Assembly: GCA_902775135.1 (NCBI GenBank)
Contig: CACYKY010000006.1
Span: forward strand, 62,001 to 126,000
DNA from: an uncultured Bacteroidota bacterium
GTDB lineage: Bacteria; Bacteroidota; Bacteroidia; Bacteroidales; P3
Direction of reading: 5' to 3'
Length of the DNA: 64,000 nucleotides
Part shown: positions 9,487 through 17,139 of the stretch, piece after piece
How the letters are laid out: each line of letters begins with the position of its first letter
Numbering within the stretch: position 1 is the first letter of the stretch
Program-made: the position numbers and the translations under genes
The notes under the pieces: model-generated
What the model was told of the DNA's origin: nothing
Database searches by the model: none
What the model saw: only the letters and a program-made list of their open reading frames with translations

Positions 9487-10185
9487 CTATAGGACACACA
9501 TAAACTTGCTGTCGTAGGAGCGACGGGCGTGGGGATAGACTGATGTGTGGGTGCCGGTGTGGATGGTGTCGTAGCCATGAGTGTCGAGGAAGGAGAAAAG
9601 TTCTTCGTGAGTAGCAAAACGGGCATCGAACCAACCGTCGAACCAATCACCAAAGGTGGTGTTTTCCTGTATGGTGTCAGCCAGTATCTCCTTTGGTATG
9701 GTGATGTCATAGGTGCTACTGCCGTAGTCGTTCCCGTCCTTATAGTCGGACAGGCTGGTACCGCTGCGCACAATGGCGAGTTCCGTATGATGGATGGTGT
9801 CGATGCTGATATAGCCCCAATCGCGCAGTTGCAAAAGGGCGGCGGCGCTGTTGGCCTCCCGGTCACTGCCGGGATGATGGATAATCTCGAGGCTGAGCAC
9901 GTAGTCGCCTTTGAAGAGGGCTGGTTTATCCTTTTTGACCCAGCCTTCGGACATCATCTGCAGAAACAGAGCCAGACCCGTCACATCGTCGTACATGCGA
10001 ACCGTGTCGCCGAGGGAGGTGTCTTTGTGGAAGGCATCGGCTTGCTGTTGGGAAACGAGGCGCTTGCCATCGACGGTGAGGGTGTAGGCCTCGGTCTCCA
10101 CATGGTAGTGGGTGGTCCTGTTCTCGCGAAAACAGGATGTAAGCAGCAACGCCATTGTACAAAGCATCATCAGGGTCTTTGGCAT
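9487..10185 (-). CDS. Hypothetical lipoprotein, 232 aa
   Basis: Not recognised. The N-terminus MPKTLMMLCTMALLLTSCF is a lipoprotein signal with lipobox LTSC, so the protein should be membrane-anchored in the periplasm or at the surface. The mature part has alternating hydrophobic and polar stretches and ends in a Tyr/His-rich region (GYDTIHTGTHTSVYPHARRS). No transmembrane segment follows the signal. It lies between the CoA-transferase subunit and the kal-like gene on the same strand, but a terminator precedes it and a separate promoter follows it. A metabolic role with those genes is therefore not indicated. Confidence 0.8.
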   Translation of the reverse strand: MPKTLMMLCTMALLLTSCFRENRTTHYHVETEAYTLTVDGKRLVSQQQADAFHKDTSLGDTVRMYDDVTGLALFLQMMSEGWVKKDKPALFKGDYVLSLEIIHHPGSDREANSAAALLQLRDWGYISIDTIHHTELAIVRSGTSLSDYKDGNDYGSSTYDITIPKEILADTIQENTTFGDWFDGWFDARFATHEELFSFLDTHGYDTIHTGTHTSVYPHARRSYDSKFMCVL

Positions 10186-10199
10186 GATGTTTTTTTATT

Positions 10200-10249
10200 A
10201 AAAAAAAACGGGACTGCCGCCAACATTTTTTTGACAGCAATCCCGTTTT
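10200..10249 (-). terminator. Terminator after the CoA-transferase subunit gene
   Basis: On the minus strand, AAAACGGGATTGC (10249-10237), a loop, GCAGTCCCGTTTT (10217-10205, one G-T wobble), then a long T run. Confidence 0.88.
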
Positions 10250-10271
10250 GACGCATTAACGCATTGGCGCG

Positions 10272-10919
10272 TTACTTCTTGATGATGTAATCCACAAAGA
10301 TGCCGGGGGTCTTGACGTTCTCGGGGGCGATGCTGCCGGTGGCAACGATCTCCTGCGGCTCGACAATGACGGTGTCGGCGGCGGTGGCCATCATGGGGCT
10401 GAAGTTCTGGCTGGTGCCCTTGTAGACTAGGTTGCCTTCCTCGTCGCTGATGTTGGCGCCGATGATGGCGACGTCGGCATGGACAGGTTTCTCAAGGAGA
10501 TATTCCTTGCCGTCGACGGTGACCTTCTGCTTGCCGTTCTCAACGACGGTGCCGAGGCCAGTCTGGGTCAGCACACCACCGAGGCCTGCACCTGCTGCGC
10601 GGATCTGCTCGGCTAGGGTGCCCTGGGGCTGCAAGGTGACCTTCAGCTCGCCAGCGTTCATCTGGTCGATAGTGTTGTTGTTGGTGCCAATGTGGGTGGC
10701 AATGAGTTCTTTCACCTGATGATTGGTGATGAGTTTACCGACACCGACCTCGGGATAGGCGGTGTCGTTGCAGATGATGGTGAGATTCTTGACATTGCGA
10801 GCCACGAGCTCGTCAATGAGAGCGATGGGGTTACCCACGCCGAGAAAACCACCAACCATTACGGTCATGCCGTCCTGAATTTTGTCGGCGGCCTCTTTTA
10901 CTGTGACAAATTTCTTCAT
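10272..10919 (-). CDS. atoD: 3-oxoacid/butyrate-type CoA-transferase subunit A (AtoD/CtfA family)
   Basis: 215 aa. Alpha subunit of a heterodimeric family I CoA transferase, which moves CoA between acetoacetate, butyrate or acetate. It starts with VKEAADKIQDGMTVMVGGFL (GGFxGxGxP nucleotide-loop region: GGFLGVGNP), then NLTIICNDTA, and ends GIFVDYIIKK. I chose the ATG at 10919 (MKKFVTVKEA); the open frame extends 16 codons upstream without family resemblance. The TATATTTG element at 10972-10965 gives a leader of about 40 bases. The B subunit, which carries the catalytic glutamate, is not adjacent: the next gene downstream is an unrelated lipoprotein behind a terminator. A working enzyme therefore needs a B subunit encoded outside the window. 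In lysine fermenters this transferase acts in the pathway next to Kal, which fits the neighbour at 8918-9310. Confidence 0.9.
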   Translation of the reverse strand: MKKFVTVKEAADKIQDGMTVMVGGFLGVGNPIALIDELVARNVKNLTIICNDTAYPEVGVGKLITNHQVKELIATHIGTNNNTIDQMNAGELKVTLQPQGTLAEQIRAAGAGLGGVLTQTGLGTVVENGKQKVTVDGKEYLLEKPVHADVAIIGANISDEEGNLVYKGTSQNFSPMMATAADTVIVEPQEIVATGSIAPENVKTPGIFVDYIIKK

Positions 10920-10964
10920 GATATATACTATTTTACTTATTGTTGCGTTATTAATTTCAAAATG

Positions 10965-10972
10965 CAAATATA
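10965..10972 (-). promoter_or_regulatory. -7 promoter element of the CoA-transferase gene
   Basis: Minus strand TATATTTG followed by C, matching TAnnTTTG. No TTTG is found 20 bases upstream. It lies back to back with the plus-strand promoter at 11001-11032. Confidence 0.6.
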
Positions 10973-11000
10973 CTACATTTTTTGCATTCCGAAAAAAAAA

Positions 11001-11032
11001 TTTGTGGGAATGGCGAAATATGAGTATTTTTG
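11001..11032 (+). promoter_or_regulatory. Promoter of the 11-13.4 kb operon
   Basis: TTTG at 11001-11004, 20 bases, TATTTTTG at 11025-11032; the ATG follows at 11061. Confidence 0.8.
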
Positions 11033-11060
11033 CACTTGAAAACTAACGAGAAAAAACAAG

Positions 11061-11696
11061 ATGAAGAAACTGCTTTTGGCGCTTGTAATCATGGGTTTTG
11101 CCACTATGGTCAGCGCTCAGGAATACATCGAACCAGTGGAAAAATGGAAAGTGGCTGAGGTGTGGGGCAACAACTACCACGGATGGTCGTTCCATCAAGA
11201 TGTGGAGGTCGATTTCACCGTCGAAGGACAAGATGGCCGCTTCACTCCCACCGACGCCGAGATTGCCGATGCCGAATATCTCGTCCAGAAACGCATCGCC
11301 TACGAGAACCGTGAGCACTACAACCAAGGCGGCATGTGCCCCATCATCGACGAACACATGCGCAAATACCGCCGTCAATACGTGGGCTTCACCAACGACC
11401 GTGGCGACCATATCATCTGGCTCAGCGGCCTTTGGGACGAAAATATGACCGACGAGCAGTTGGCCTCCGACGTCATCCTCACCCGCGGCGGATGCGGACG
11501 ATTCTGGCACATCAAATGCAACCTCAACACCCGCAAGGTCTATGGCCTTGAAGTCAACGAGGACGGCGACGTGCAGATTATTCCGCGTGTGAAGAAACCG
11601 CAGCCCCGCATCAGCAAATCCAAAGCTCGCGACCGCAAACAGAAAGTCCGCAAGACCGGTATCATACACTCCCCCGAAGAGAAAGTCTTCAACTAA
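11061..11696 (+). CDS. Hypothetical secreted protein, 211 aa
   Basis: Not recognised. The signal peptide MKKLLLALVIMGFATMVSAQ ends in a typical AxA-Q site, so the product is exported. The mature part is hydrophilic, with aromatic patches (WGNNYHGWSF), two Cys (GGMCP, GGCGRFW), and a strongly basic C-terminal stretch rich in Lys and Arg (KSKARDRKQKVRK). It is the first gene after a good promoter, and the gtrA-like gene starts on the base after its stop codon, so the two are probably translated together. No catalytic motif is visible. Confidence 0.85.
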   Translation: MKKLLLALVIMGFATMVSAQEYIEPVEKWKVAEVWGNNYHGWSFHQDVEVDFTVEGQDGRFTPTDAEIADAEYLVQKRIAYENREHYNQGGMCPIIDEHMRKYRRQYVGFTNDRGDHIIWLSGLWDENMTDEQLASDVILTRGGCGRFWHIKCNLNTRKVYGLEVNEDGDVQIIPRVKKPQPRISKSKARDRKQKVRKTGIIHSPEEKVFN

Positions 11697-12125
11697 ATGG
11701 ACCTCAAACCGCTCATCCTGAAGTTCCTCAAATTCGGAGTAGTCGGTGCCAGCGGCGCCGTAATCGACTTTGGTATTACGGCTTTCTGCAAAGGTATCCT
11801 CGGCATGCCGGAGTTGCTGGCAAACGCCATTGGATTCACCCTTGCTGCTACCAGCAACTATTTCCTCAACCGGGTATGGACGTGGAAAAGCACCTCCAAG
11901 GAGGTGGGTATCGAATATGTCAAGTTCTTCTTCGTATCGCTCATCGGTCTGGGGCTGAACTCTCTCATTGTCTTCCTGCTGAAAGACATAAGCATCGTGC
12001 CACGTTTTGTCGAGACCACGCTCGACTGGGACTTCTGGGTTGCCAAAATCATCGCCACAGCCGTCGTAATGGTATGGAACTTCGTGGCAAACAACTTCTT
12101 TACCTTCCGGCAAAACAGACAATAA
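11697..12125 (+). CDS. GtrA-like four-helix membrane protein
   Basis: 142-aa inner-membrane protein with four hydrophobic segments at about residues 10-28, 38-58, 74-96 and 112-132. Family marks are FLKFGVVGASGAVIDFGI near the start, ATSNYFLNRVWTWKS in the middle and WNFVANNFFTF at the end. GtrA/DPMS-like proteins are thought to flip polyprenyl-linked sugars or to help cell-surface glycan synthesis (family knowledge); the substrate here is unknown. The ATG directly follows the TAA of the upstream secreted-protein gene, and the aminotransferase gene starts 31 bases downstream, so this is a three-gene transcription unit. Confidence 0.9.
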   Translation: MDLKPLILKFLKFGVVGASGAVIDFGITAFCKGILGMPELLANAIGFTLAATSNYFLNRVWTWKSTSKEVGIEYVKFFFVSLIGLGLNSLIVFLLKDISIVPRFVETTLDWDFWVAKIIATAVVMVWNFVANNFFTFRQNRQ

Positions 12126-12156
12126 CGCAATCAAACAATCAAACAATATTACCATT

Positions 12157-13359
12157 ATGGAAATCCTGTCAAATAGAATCCTCAATATGGCCGAGAGCGA
12201 GACTCTCGCCATGACCGCCAAAGCCCGCGAACTGAAAGCCCAAGGCAAAGACGTCATCAGCCTCTCCATCGGCGAGCCCGACTTCAACACCCCCGAAGTG
12301 GTGAAGGAAGCTGCCAAGAAAGCCATCGATGACAACTTCACGCATTATCCTCCCGTGCCTGGCTACCCCGACCTGCGCGAAGCTATCTGCGAAAAATTCC
12401 GCCGCGACAACGGCCTTGAGTTCAAGCCCGAGCAGATTGTCGTCAGCACTGGTGCCAAGCAGAGCATCTACCAGCTTGTGCAGTGCCTCGTCAACCCCGG
12501 CGACGAAGTCATCATCCCCACCCCCTTCTGGGTTTCCTACAAAGAGATTGTCCGCGTGGCCGAAGGCAAGTGCGTCTACGTCAAGACCAAACTCGAGAAC
12601 GACTTTAAGGTTACTCCCGAACAACTCGAGGCCGCCATTACCCCCAAGACCAAACTCATCATGTTCTCCAGCCCCAGCAACCCCACCGGCATGCTCTACA
12701 CCAAGGAAGAGCTGAAAGGCATTGCCGAGGTGGTGGCCCGCCACGAGAACCTCTTCGTCATGGCAGACGAAATCTACGAGCACATCAATTTCGTGGGCAA
12801 GCACGAGAGCATTGCCCAGTTCCCTGAGGTGAAGGACCGCGTCATCACCATCAACGGTGTTGCCAAGGGTTTCGCCATGACCGGCTGGCGTATCGGCTTC
12901 ATCGCCGCTCCCACCGTCATCGCCAAAGCTTGCAACAAGCTGCAGGGCCAGGTGACCAGCGCCACATGCTCCATCGCCCAGAAAGCAACCGTCTGCGCCA
13001 TGCTCATGGACCCCAAGACCTCGAAGGACATCATCGACATGCGCAATATCTTCCAGCAGCGCCGCGACATGGTCTACAAGCTCCTCTGCGACATTCCCGG
13101 CCTCAAAGTCCGTCTGCCACAGGGTGCCTTCTATTTCTTCCCCGACTGCAGCTCCTACTATGGCAAGAGCTACAACGGCACCAAGATTGAGAACTCCACC
13201 GATATGGCCTTCTACCTCCTCAACGAGGCCGGCGTGGCCACCGTCATGGGCTCCGCCTTCGGCGACGACAGCTGCATCCGCCTCTCCTATGCCACCTCCG
13301 AGGACCTCCTCCGCGAAGCCCTCCGCCGCATCAAAGAGGCTTTAGCCAAGCTGCAATAG
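12157..13359 (+). CDS. aspC: Aspartate aminotransferase-type PLP enzyme (class I/II)
   Basis: 400 aa, full length for aspartate/prephenate aminotransferases of subgroup I-beta. Visible marks: LSIGEPDFNTP near the start, HYPPVPGYPDLR, VSTGAKQSIYQ, SSPSNPTG, DEIYEHI, and NGVAKGFAMTGWRIGF with the PLP-binding lysine; the substrate arginine lies in CIRLSYAT near the C-terminus. The enzyme exchanges the amino group of aspartate (or aromatic or prephenate substrates) with 2-oxoglutarate in the cytoplasm. Note AKGFAMTGWR where the usual form is SKxxAMTGWR; the lysine is kept. It ends at a strong two-way terminator. The exact substrate is not decided by sequence. Confidence 0.93.
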   Translation: MEILSNRILNMAESETLAMTAKARELKAQGKDVISLSIGEPDFNTPEVVKEAAKKAIDDNFTHYPPVPGYPDLREAICEKFRRDNGLEFKPEQIVVSTGAKQSIYQLVQCLVNPGDEVIIPTPFWVSYKEIVRVAEGKCVYVKTKLENDFKVTPEQLEAAITPKTKLIMFSSPSNPTGMLYTKEELKGIAEVVARHENLFVMADEIYEHINFVGKHESIAQFPEVKDRVITINGVAKGFAMTGWRIGFIAAPTVIAKACNKLQGQVTSATCSIAQKATVCAMLMDPKTSKDIIDMRNIFQQRRDMVYKLLCDIPGLKVRLPQGAFYFFPDCSSYYGKSYNGTKIENSTDMAFYLLNEAGVATVMGSAFGDDSCIRLSYATSEDLLREALRRIKEALAKLQ

Positions 13360-13383
13360 TCAAGCTAGAAAACACAATAAAGA

Positions 13384-13424
13384 GAAATGCCCGTTGCTTT
13401 GGAAAGCAACGGGCATTTCTTTTT
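13384..13424. terminator. Two-way terminator between aspC and the minus-strand T9SS gene
   Basis: Seventeen-base arms (GAAATGCCCGTTGCTTT, 13384-13400, with its complement 13403-13419), then a T run on the plus strand. The arms can serve both convergent genes. Confidence 0.92.
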
Positions 13425-15448
13425 CATTCATTGACGATTCTCGTTGTCTGGATGCTGTCGGGGGTGATGACCTGGAGGAGGAAGACGCCCTGCGAGGGAA
13501 ACTGCAACACCACAGGCTCACCCATGGCGTCGAATGCTTGCAGCAGTCGTCCTTCGAGACTGAAGAGGCGCAACTCGGCAGGCTGTCCAGCGGGCAGCGA
13601 AACTTCGCACTGGCCGTGGGCGGGATTGGGATAGACCTCAATTCTGTCTTTTGAATCTCCAAATGCTCCGATACCTGTGAGGGTGGCTGTAGTGAAGTTG
13701 ACCCACTTGGTATCCCCAAAGTTTCCGTCACCACAATGAGGGGTGATTTCGACACTATACGTGACACCGGGAGAGAGCGGTGGGAACTCGAACCTCTGGG
13801 TGTCGACACCAACATAGGTTCCCCAGTTAATATCAGGATATTCTGAATTATAGATGCCATAATAAACGCCCCAACTATGGTTGTCGGAGTTATCCTCCCA
13901 GACGATACTATAACCACTGATACGATTGTCGGCAGTCGCAGCAAGGTTATCGCTATTGACAGTCACCGCTCCCATACGGGCACAGAAAGTGAGATACTGC
14001 ACAGAGTCCCATTCGCCATAGACATCATCATAGCATACCGAGCGAACATAGAAGTCGTACCAGGTGTTAGGACTCAGAACACCCGATTCTTCCAGCGGAT
14101 AGATTCCGAAGGACGTCTCTTCGGTCTCCACCCTTGTACCAGTACCCAGAGCAAAGCCCTGAGGGCCGTATTCCACCTCCCAATGGTCGGGATGCATGCT
14201 GCCATTCCATTGAAGTTCCATCATGGGGAAAAGATCGTAGACGGTGTTTTGCACAGTCAATCCAAGCACCGTGGCGCAGGTGTCGGCAAGGGTGGTGAAC
14301 TGCGTGGTGCTCCAGTCGCCATAGATGGTGTCGGAGCAGAGGGTGCGGACATAGACATCGTATTGTGTACCAGGCTCCAAGTCACTGAGAGTAACCGTCG
14401 TAGAGGAGGCCGTTGCTGCGATGCCGTTGCCCAGCTCGAAACCCGTGGGACCATATTCGATTTCGAAACCATCGACAGTGTCGTTCACGCTCCAACTCAG
14501 GTCGGCTTCATGAATAGACGGCACGGCGATGAGGGAGTTGACGTCGGCACAGGTGTCGGGGGCCGACCACAGCACCAGATTGTCGACCCACAGGCAGGAG
14601 CCCTGCTGCATGTTGGCATTGGCGGAGGAGACGATGGCCACAATGAGCGAGTCGGGCTGCACATTGGGCGAGCCAGGGACGAAGGCGCTCAAGGGCAGGT
14701 ATTCCACTTCAAAAGGGGTGTAGACGGAGGTGTCGATCATGGCGAGGTTGATGCCGAGACCCACGATGTCGCGCTGATGCGTAGTGGTGTTGTAGTGGGT
14801 TCCCAGCATGATGGCACCGCCATTGTCGCCCTCGACAGCAGAATGGAACTTATAGCTGCCGGTGAGACGACCCGGTCGGAGTCCGCCAAGGGATATTCCG
14901 CCGGTGATGAAATCATTGACATCCATGGCGAGCAGCGTAGGCAGCATGGACAAGAGGTCGCCGCCGCCCGAAAGGAGATTGGAAATGATGGGAATCAAGG
15001 CATCGATGTCGACCTGTCCCGTCGAGAGGATGGAGGGGATGACCTGCGAGGTGAGTGAAGTGTCGATTGAACTGCCGGCGAGACTCAGTACCGTGGAATT
15101 GACAATATCGCTAATCATGAGGGTCTGCAGCTTGACGGCGTTGCTGCCGTCGGGCACCGCAACAGCGTCGGCCGAAGCAAGCACGACGGGTATCGAGGTG
15201 TTGATGTTCACCGACATGCCCATGAAAGCCACCGACTGATTGACAGGATAGGACAGATAGTCCCAGCTGGAAGGAGTGGTATAAGCATTGTATACCGGTA
15301 GGTTGAAGAAAAGCACAGATACGTTGTAGCCGGCATGGCTGTCCCACTGCTCAAAACTGCTATTGGGCAACGGAATAGGCACCTGGGCACGGAGGGCACC
15401 ACCAACCGACAGAAGGCCGAAAAACATGGAAAGAATAATCTTCTTCAT
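13424..15448 (-). CDS. Secreted PCMD-like/fibronectin protein with T9SS sorting domain, 674 aa
   Basis: Start chosen at the ATG giving the signal peptide MKKIILSMFFGLLSVGGALR; the frame runs upstream without a sensible start. Residues about 25-300 resemble the Bacteroidetes putative carbohydrate-metabolism (PCMD) fold: PNSSFEQWDSH near the start, a YKF strand, and CLWVDNLVLW at the end. Two or three fibronectin III-like domains follow (LEPGTQYDVYVRTLCSDT is typical), then a type A sorting domain (IEVYPNPAHGQCEV ... TTRIVNE). The protein should be exported by T9SS. Related PCMD proteins sit in surface glycan-handling loci, but no ligand can be named here. It has its own promoter at 15529-15498. 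Confidence 0.88.
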   Translation of the reverse strand: MKKIILSMFFGLLSVGGALRAQVPIPLPNSSFEQWDSHAGYNVSVLFFNLPVYNAYTTPSSWDYLSYPVNQSVAFMGMSVNINTSIPVVLASADAVAVPDGSNAVKLQTLMISDIVNSTVLSLAGSSIDTSLTSQVIPSILSTGQVDIDALIPIISNLLSGGGDLLSMLPTLLAMDVNDFITGGISLGGLRPGRLTGSYKFHSAVEGDNGGAIMLGTHYNTTTHQRDIVGLGINLAMIDTSVYTPFEVEYLPLSAFVPGSPNVQPDSLIVAIVSSANANMQQGSCLWVDNLVLWSAPDTCADVNSLIAVPSIHEADLSWSVNDTVDGFEIEYGPTGFELGNGIAATASSTTVTLSDLEPGTQYDVYVRTLCSDTIYGDWSTTQFTTLADTCATVLGLTVQNTVYDLFPMMELQWNGSMHPDHWEVEYGPQGFALGTGTRVETEETSFGIYPLEESGVLSPNTWYDFYVRSVCYDDVYGEWDSVQYLTFCARMGAVTVNSDNLAATADNRISGYSIVWEDNSDNHSWGVYYGIYNSEYPDINWGTYVGVDTQRFEFPPLSPGVTYSVEITPHCGDGNFGDTKWVNFTTATLTGIGAFGDSKDRIEVYPNPAHGQCEVSLPAGQPAELRLFSLEGRLLQAFDAMGEPVVLQFPSQGVFLLQVITPDSIQTTRIVNE

Positions 15449-15497
15449 AAGATGATGGATTTTGTATAATGGATGATTAACGTTTATATTCTGAGTG

Positions 15498-15529
15498 CAA
15501 AAATACATTTTTTTTTCGAATCCAGCAAA
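15498..15529 (-). promoter_or_regulatory. Promoter of the 13.4-15.4 kb T9SS gene
   Basis: Minus strand TTTG (15529-15526), 20 bases, TATTTTTG (15505-15498); 49 bases to the ATG. Confidence 0.8.
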
Positions 15530-15551
15530 AAAAGCAGTGGCACAACATAAA

Positions 15552-15583
15552 GCAGTGGCCGCAGCATTCGCTGCGGCCACTGC
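15552..15583 (-). terminator. Terminator-like hairpin after the Ser/Arg-rich gene
   Basis: Thirteen-base perfect arms GCAGTGGCCGCAG / CTGCGGCCACTGC with a six-base loop. The T run after it on the minus strand is weak (CTTTATG). Confidence 0.75.
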
Positions 15584-15604
15584 TCTGCATATATTCTTTC
15601 ATTC

Positions 15605-16723
15605 TCAGTCAGCCTCGTAGATGAGGAGCTGTCCGTCGCTCCAGAGGAAGAGCAAGGGGTCCTTGTCGTGCTTCTTGCTTATCCAGCATCCGCCGCTCTC
15701 GGCGTCGATGACGAGGTTGCAATACTTGCGATTGATTTTCTGCTCGGCAATCAGGTGGTCGTCCTTGTCATAGACCTGGAGGTAGGTCTCGCCGCCGTCA
15801 CGTACGATGGCGTACATGATATCGCCGCTGATGCCGTAGGTAACCATATCGACATTGTAGGTCTGCTGCACATAGTCGCGAACCACGACGACATCGGTGA
15901 CATGGTAGTCATACCAGTAGCTGTTGCAGTAGAGCCAGAAGCCGGGCCAGTACCAGGGACGCGGAGGGAAGGGATCCCAGAAGACGGGGTGGCAGTGCAC
16001 CACATAGCCGTGCCAGGGGTGGTAGAAGTAGGGGGCGGGGTGTATGGGACGGCTGCTAGGAGGCAGGGGGCCGGGACGGCCGGGGCGTGCATAGCCTACG
16101 CTGCGTGCACCGGGATTGCTGTTGGGACGACCTCCCACCGTGGCACCGCCACGCGTACCGGAGACACCGCCGCGACCAACCGTAGCGTCGCCACCGCGGG
16201 TGCGGACACCGCTGCCACCCTCGCCACGCGAAGGGGTATTGACTCTCGTACGGCTCATAGGCTCACGACTGTCGCTGCTACGGGTGGCAGTGCTGCGCGA
16301 ACGCGGACTGTCGCCATAAGTGCTGCGACTGGGAGTACCCGAGGCACCACGAGTGCGGTCACCAAAGCTGCTACGTGAAGAGCTGGAAGTACTGCGGCTG
16401 CGGTCGCCGAAGCTGCTGCGGCTGGGACTAGACGAGCTGCGCACAGAGCTCGACGTGCTGCGGCTAGGACTGCTGTAGGAACTACGGCTTGAGGAACTGG
16501 ACGAGCTGCGGCTGGGACTGCTGTAGGAACTACTGCTACGGCTGCTGCCACTGCTGAAGGAACTGCGGCTGCTACCAGAGCTAGAGCTCGAAGAGCGACT
16601 CATCGACGACGAACTATGTCCGCCACCGCTGCGACCACCACCGCCGCCTCTCTGAGCCATCGCTGGAGTAAAACTCAGCGTCAGGGCTACCATTGCCAGG
16701 GCTATCAACTTTGAGGTTTTCAT
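15605..16723 (-). CDS. Ser/Arg-rich low-complexity exported protein, 372 aa
   Basis: Function unknown. The start is set at the ATG at 16723 by a rare strong Shine-Dalgarno (AAAGGAG, 8 bases upstream) and by the signal peptide MKTSKLIALAMVALTLSFTP. After a Gly-rich patch, residues about 40-170 are almost only Ser, Arg, Tyr and Pro in short irregular repeats (SRSSSS, YSSPSR, FGDRSR). A Gly/Arg/Thr stretch follows, then an aromatic Trp/Tyr/Pro-rich segment (PPRPWYWPGFWLYC). The folded-looking C-terminal domain of about 110 residues (VVVRDYVQQTYNVDM ... LFLWSDGQLLIYEAD) could be a small beta domain. The low-complexity part looks like a wall- or matrix-interacting linker. It is real: it has a promoter element, a ribosome site and a terminator. 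Confidence 0.82.
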   Translation of the reverse strand: MKTSKLIALAMVALTLSFTPAMAQRGGGGGRSGGGHSSSSMSRSSSSSSGSSRSSFSSGSSRSSSSYSSPSRSSSSSSSRSSYSSPSRSTSSSVRSSSSPSRSSFGDRSRSTSSSSRSSFGDRTRGASGTPSRSTYGDSPRSRSTATRSSDSREPMSRTRVNTPSRGEGGSGVRTRGGDATVGRGGVSGTRGGATVGGRPNSNPGARSVGYARPGRPGPLPPSSRPIHPAPYFYHPWHGYVVHCHPVFWDPFPPRPWYWPGFWLYCNSYWYDYHVTDVVVVRDYVQQTYNVDMVTYGISGDIMYAIVRDGGETYLQVYDKDDHLIAEQKINRKYCNLVIDAESGGCWISKKHDKDPLLFLWSDGQLLIYEAD

Positions 16724-16730
16724 ATTGTTA

Positions 16731-16737
16731 CTCCTTT
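16731..16737 (-). promoter_or_regulatory. Strong Shine-Dalgarno site
   Basis: Minus strand AAAGGAG ending 8 bases before the ATG at 16723. It is notable because most genes in this window lack a clear Shine-Dalgarno. Confidence 0.7.
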
Positions 16738-16849
16738 CTTTTAGGTTAATTTTCAATTGTTGTTCTTCGTTCTTTTTCCCTTCTCCTTAAAGAAAAGTTC
16801 GCTCCATTCGTCGCGTTCTTTTTCCCAAAATCTCATTCCTTTTCTGATG

Positions 16850-16857
16850 CAAAAGTA
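16850..16857 (-). promoter_or_regulatory. -7 promoter element of the Ser/Arg-rich gene
   Basis: Minus strand TACTTTTG followed by C. No TTTG occurs at the usual 20-base distance. The leader is about 125 bases. Confidence 0.6.
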
Positions 16858-17122
16858 CAACCTTTTTCTGAGGAAATTTCCCCAAACGTAAAATATTTTT
16901 CCTCTATGGCAATATCCGCCGTTTATAAAGTTCTGCATGACAGGCTCTTCCTTACATCCACCCCTGTTAGACACATACTTCTTTTTTCTATTACTATTGT
17001 GACGTACCTCAAGCAAATGCGGAATATTCCATCTGAAAAAAAGAAATGACTATCCGGAAACTGACCTATCGGTGGGCAGTGGTTTTTGGAGGGATGGCGA
17101 CGCCTGTTTTCTTTTTTTTTCG
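16858..17122. other. Divergent intergenic region, no gene seen
   Basis: This is the middle of the 416-base gap between 16723 and 17140. Apart from the two promoter elements at its edges I see only AT-rich, non-coding sequence; short open frames here have no ribosome site or family resemblance. Confidence 0.55.
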
Positions 17123-17130
17123 TATCTTTG
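17123..17130 (+). promoter_or_regulatory. -7 element only nine bases from the receptor ATG
   Basis: TATCTTTG followed by C. With transcription starting about seven bases downstream, the message would begin almost at the ATG at 17140. Confidence 0.6.
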
Positions 17131-17139
17131 CGGTCGAAT

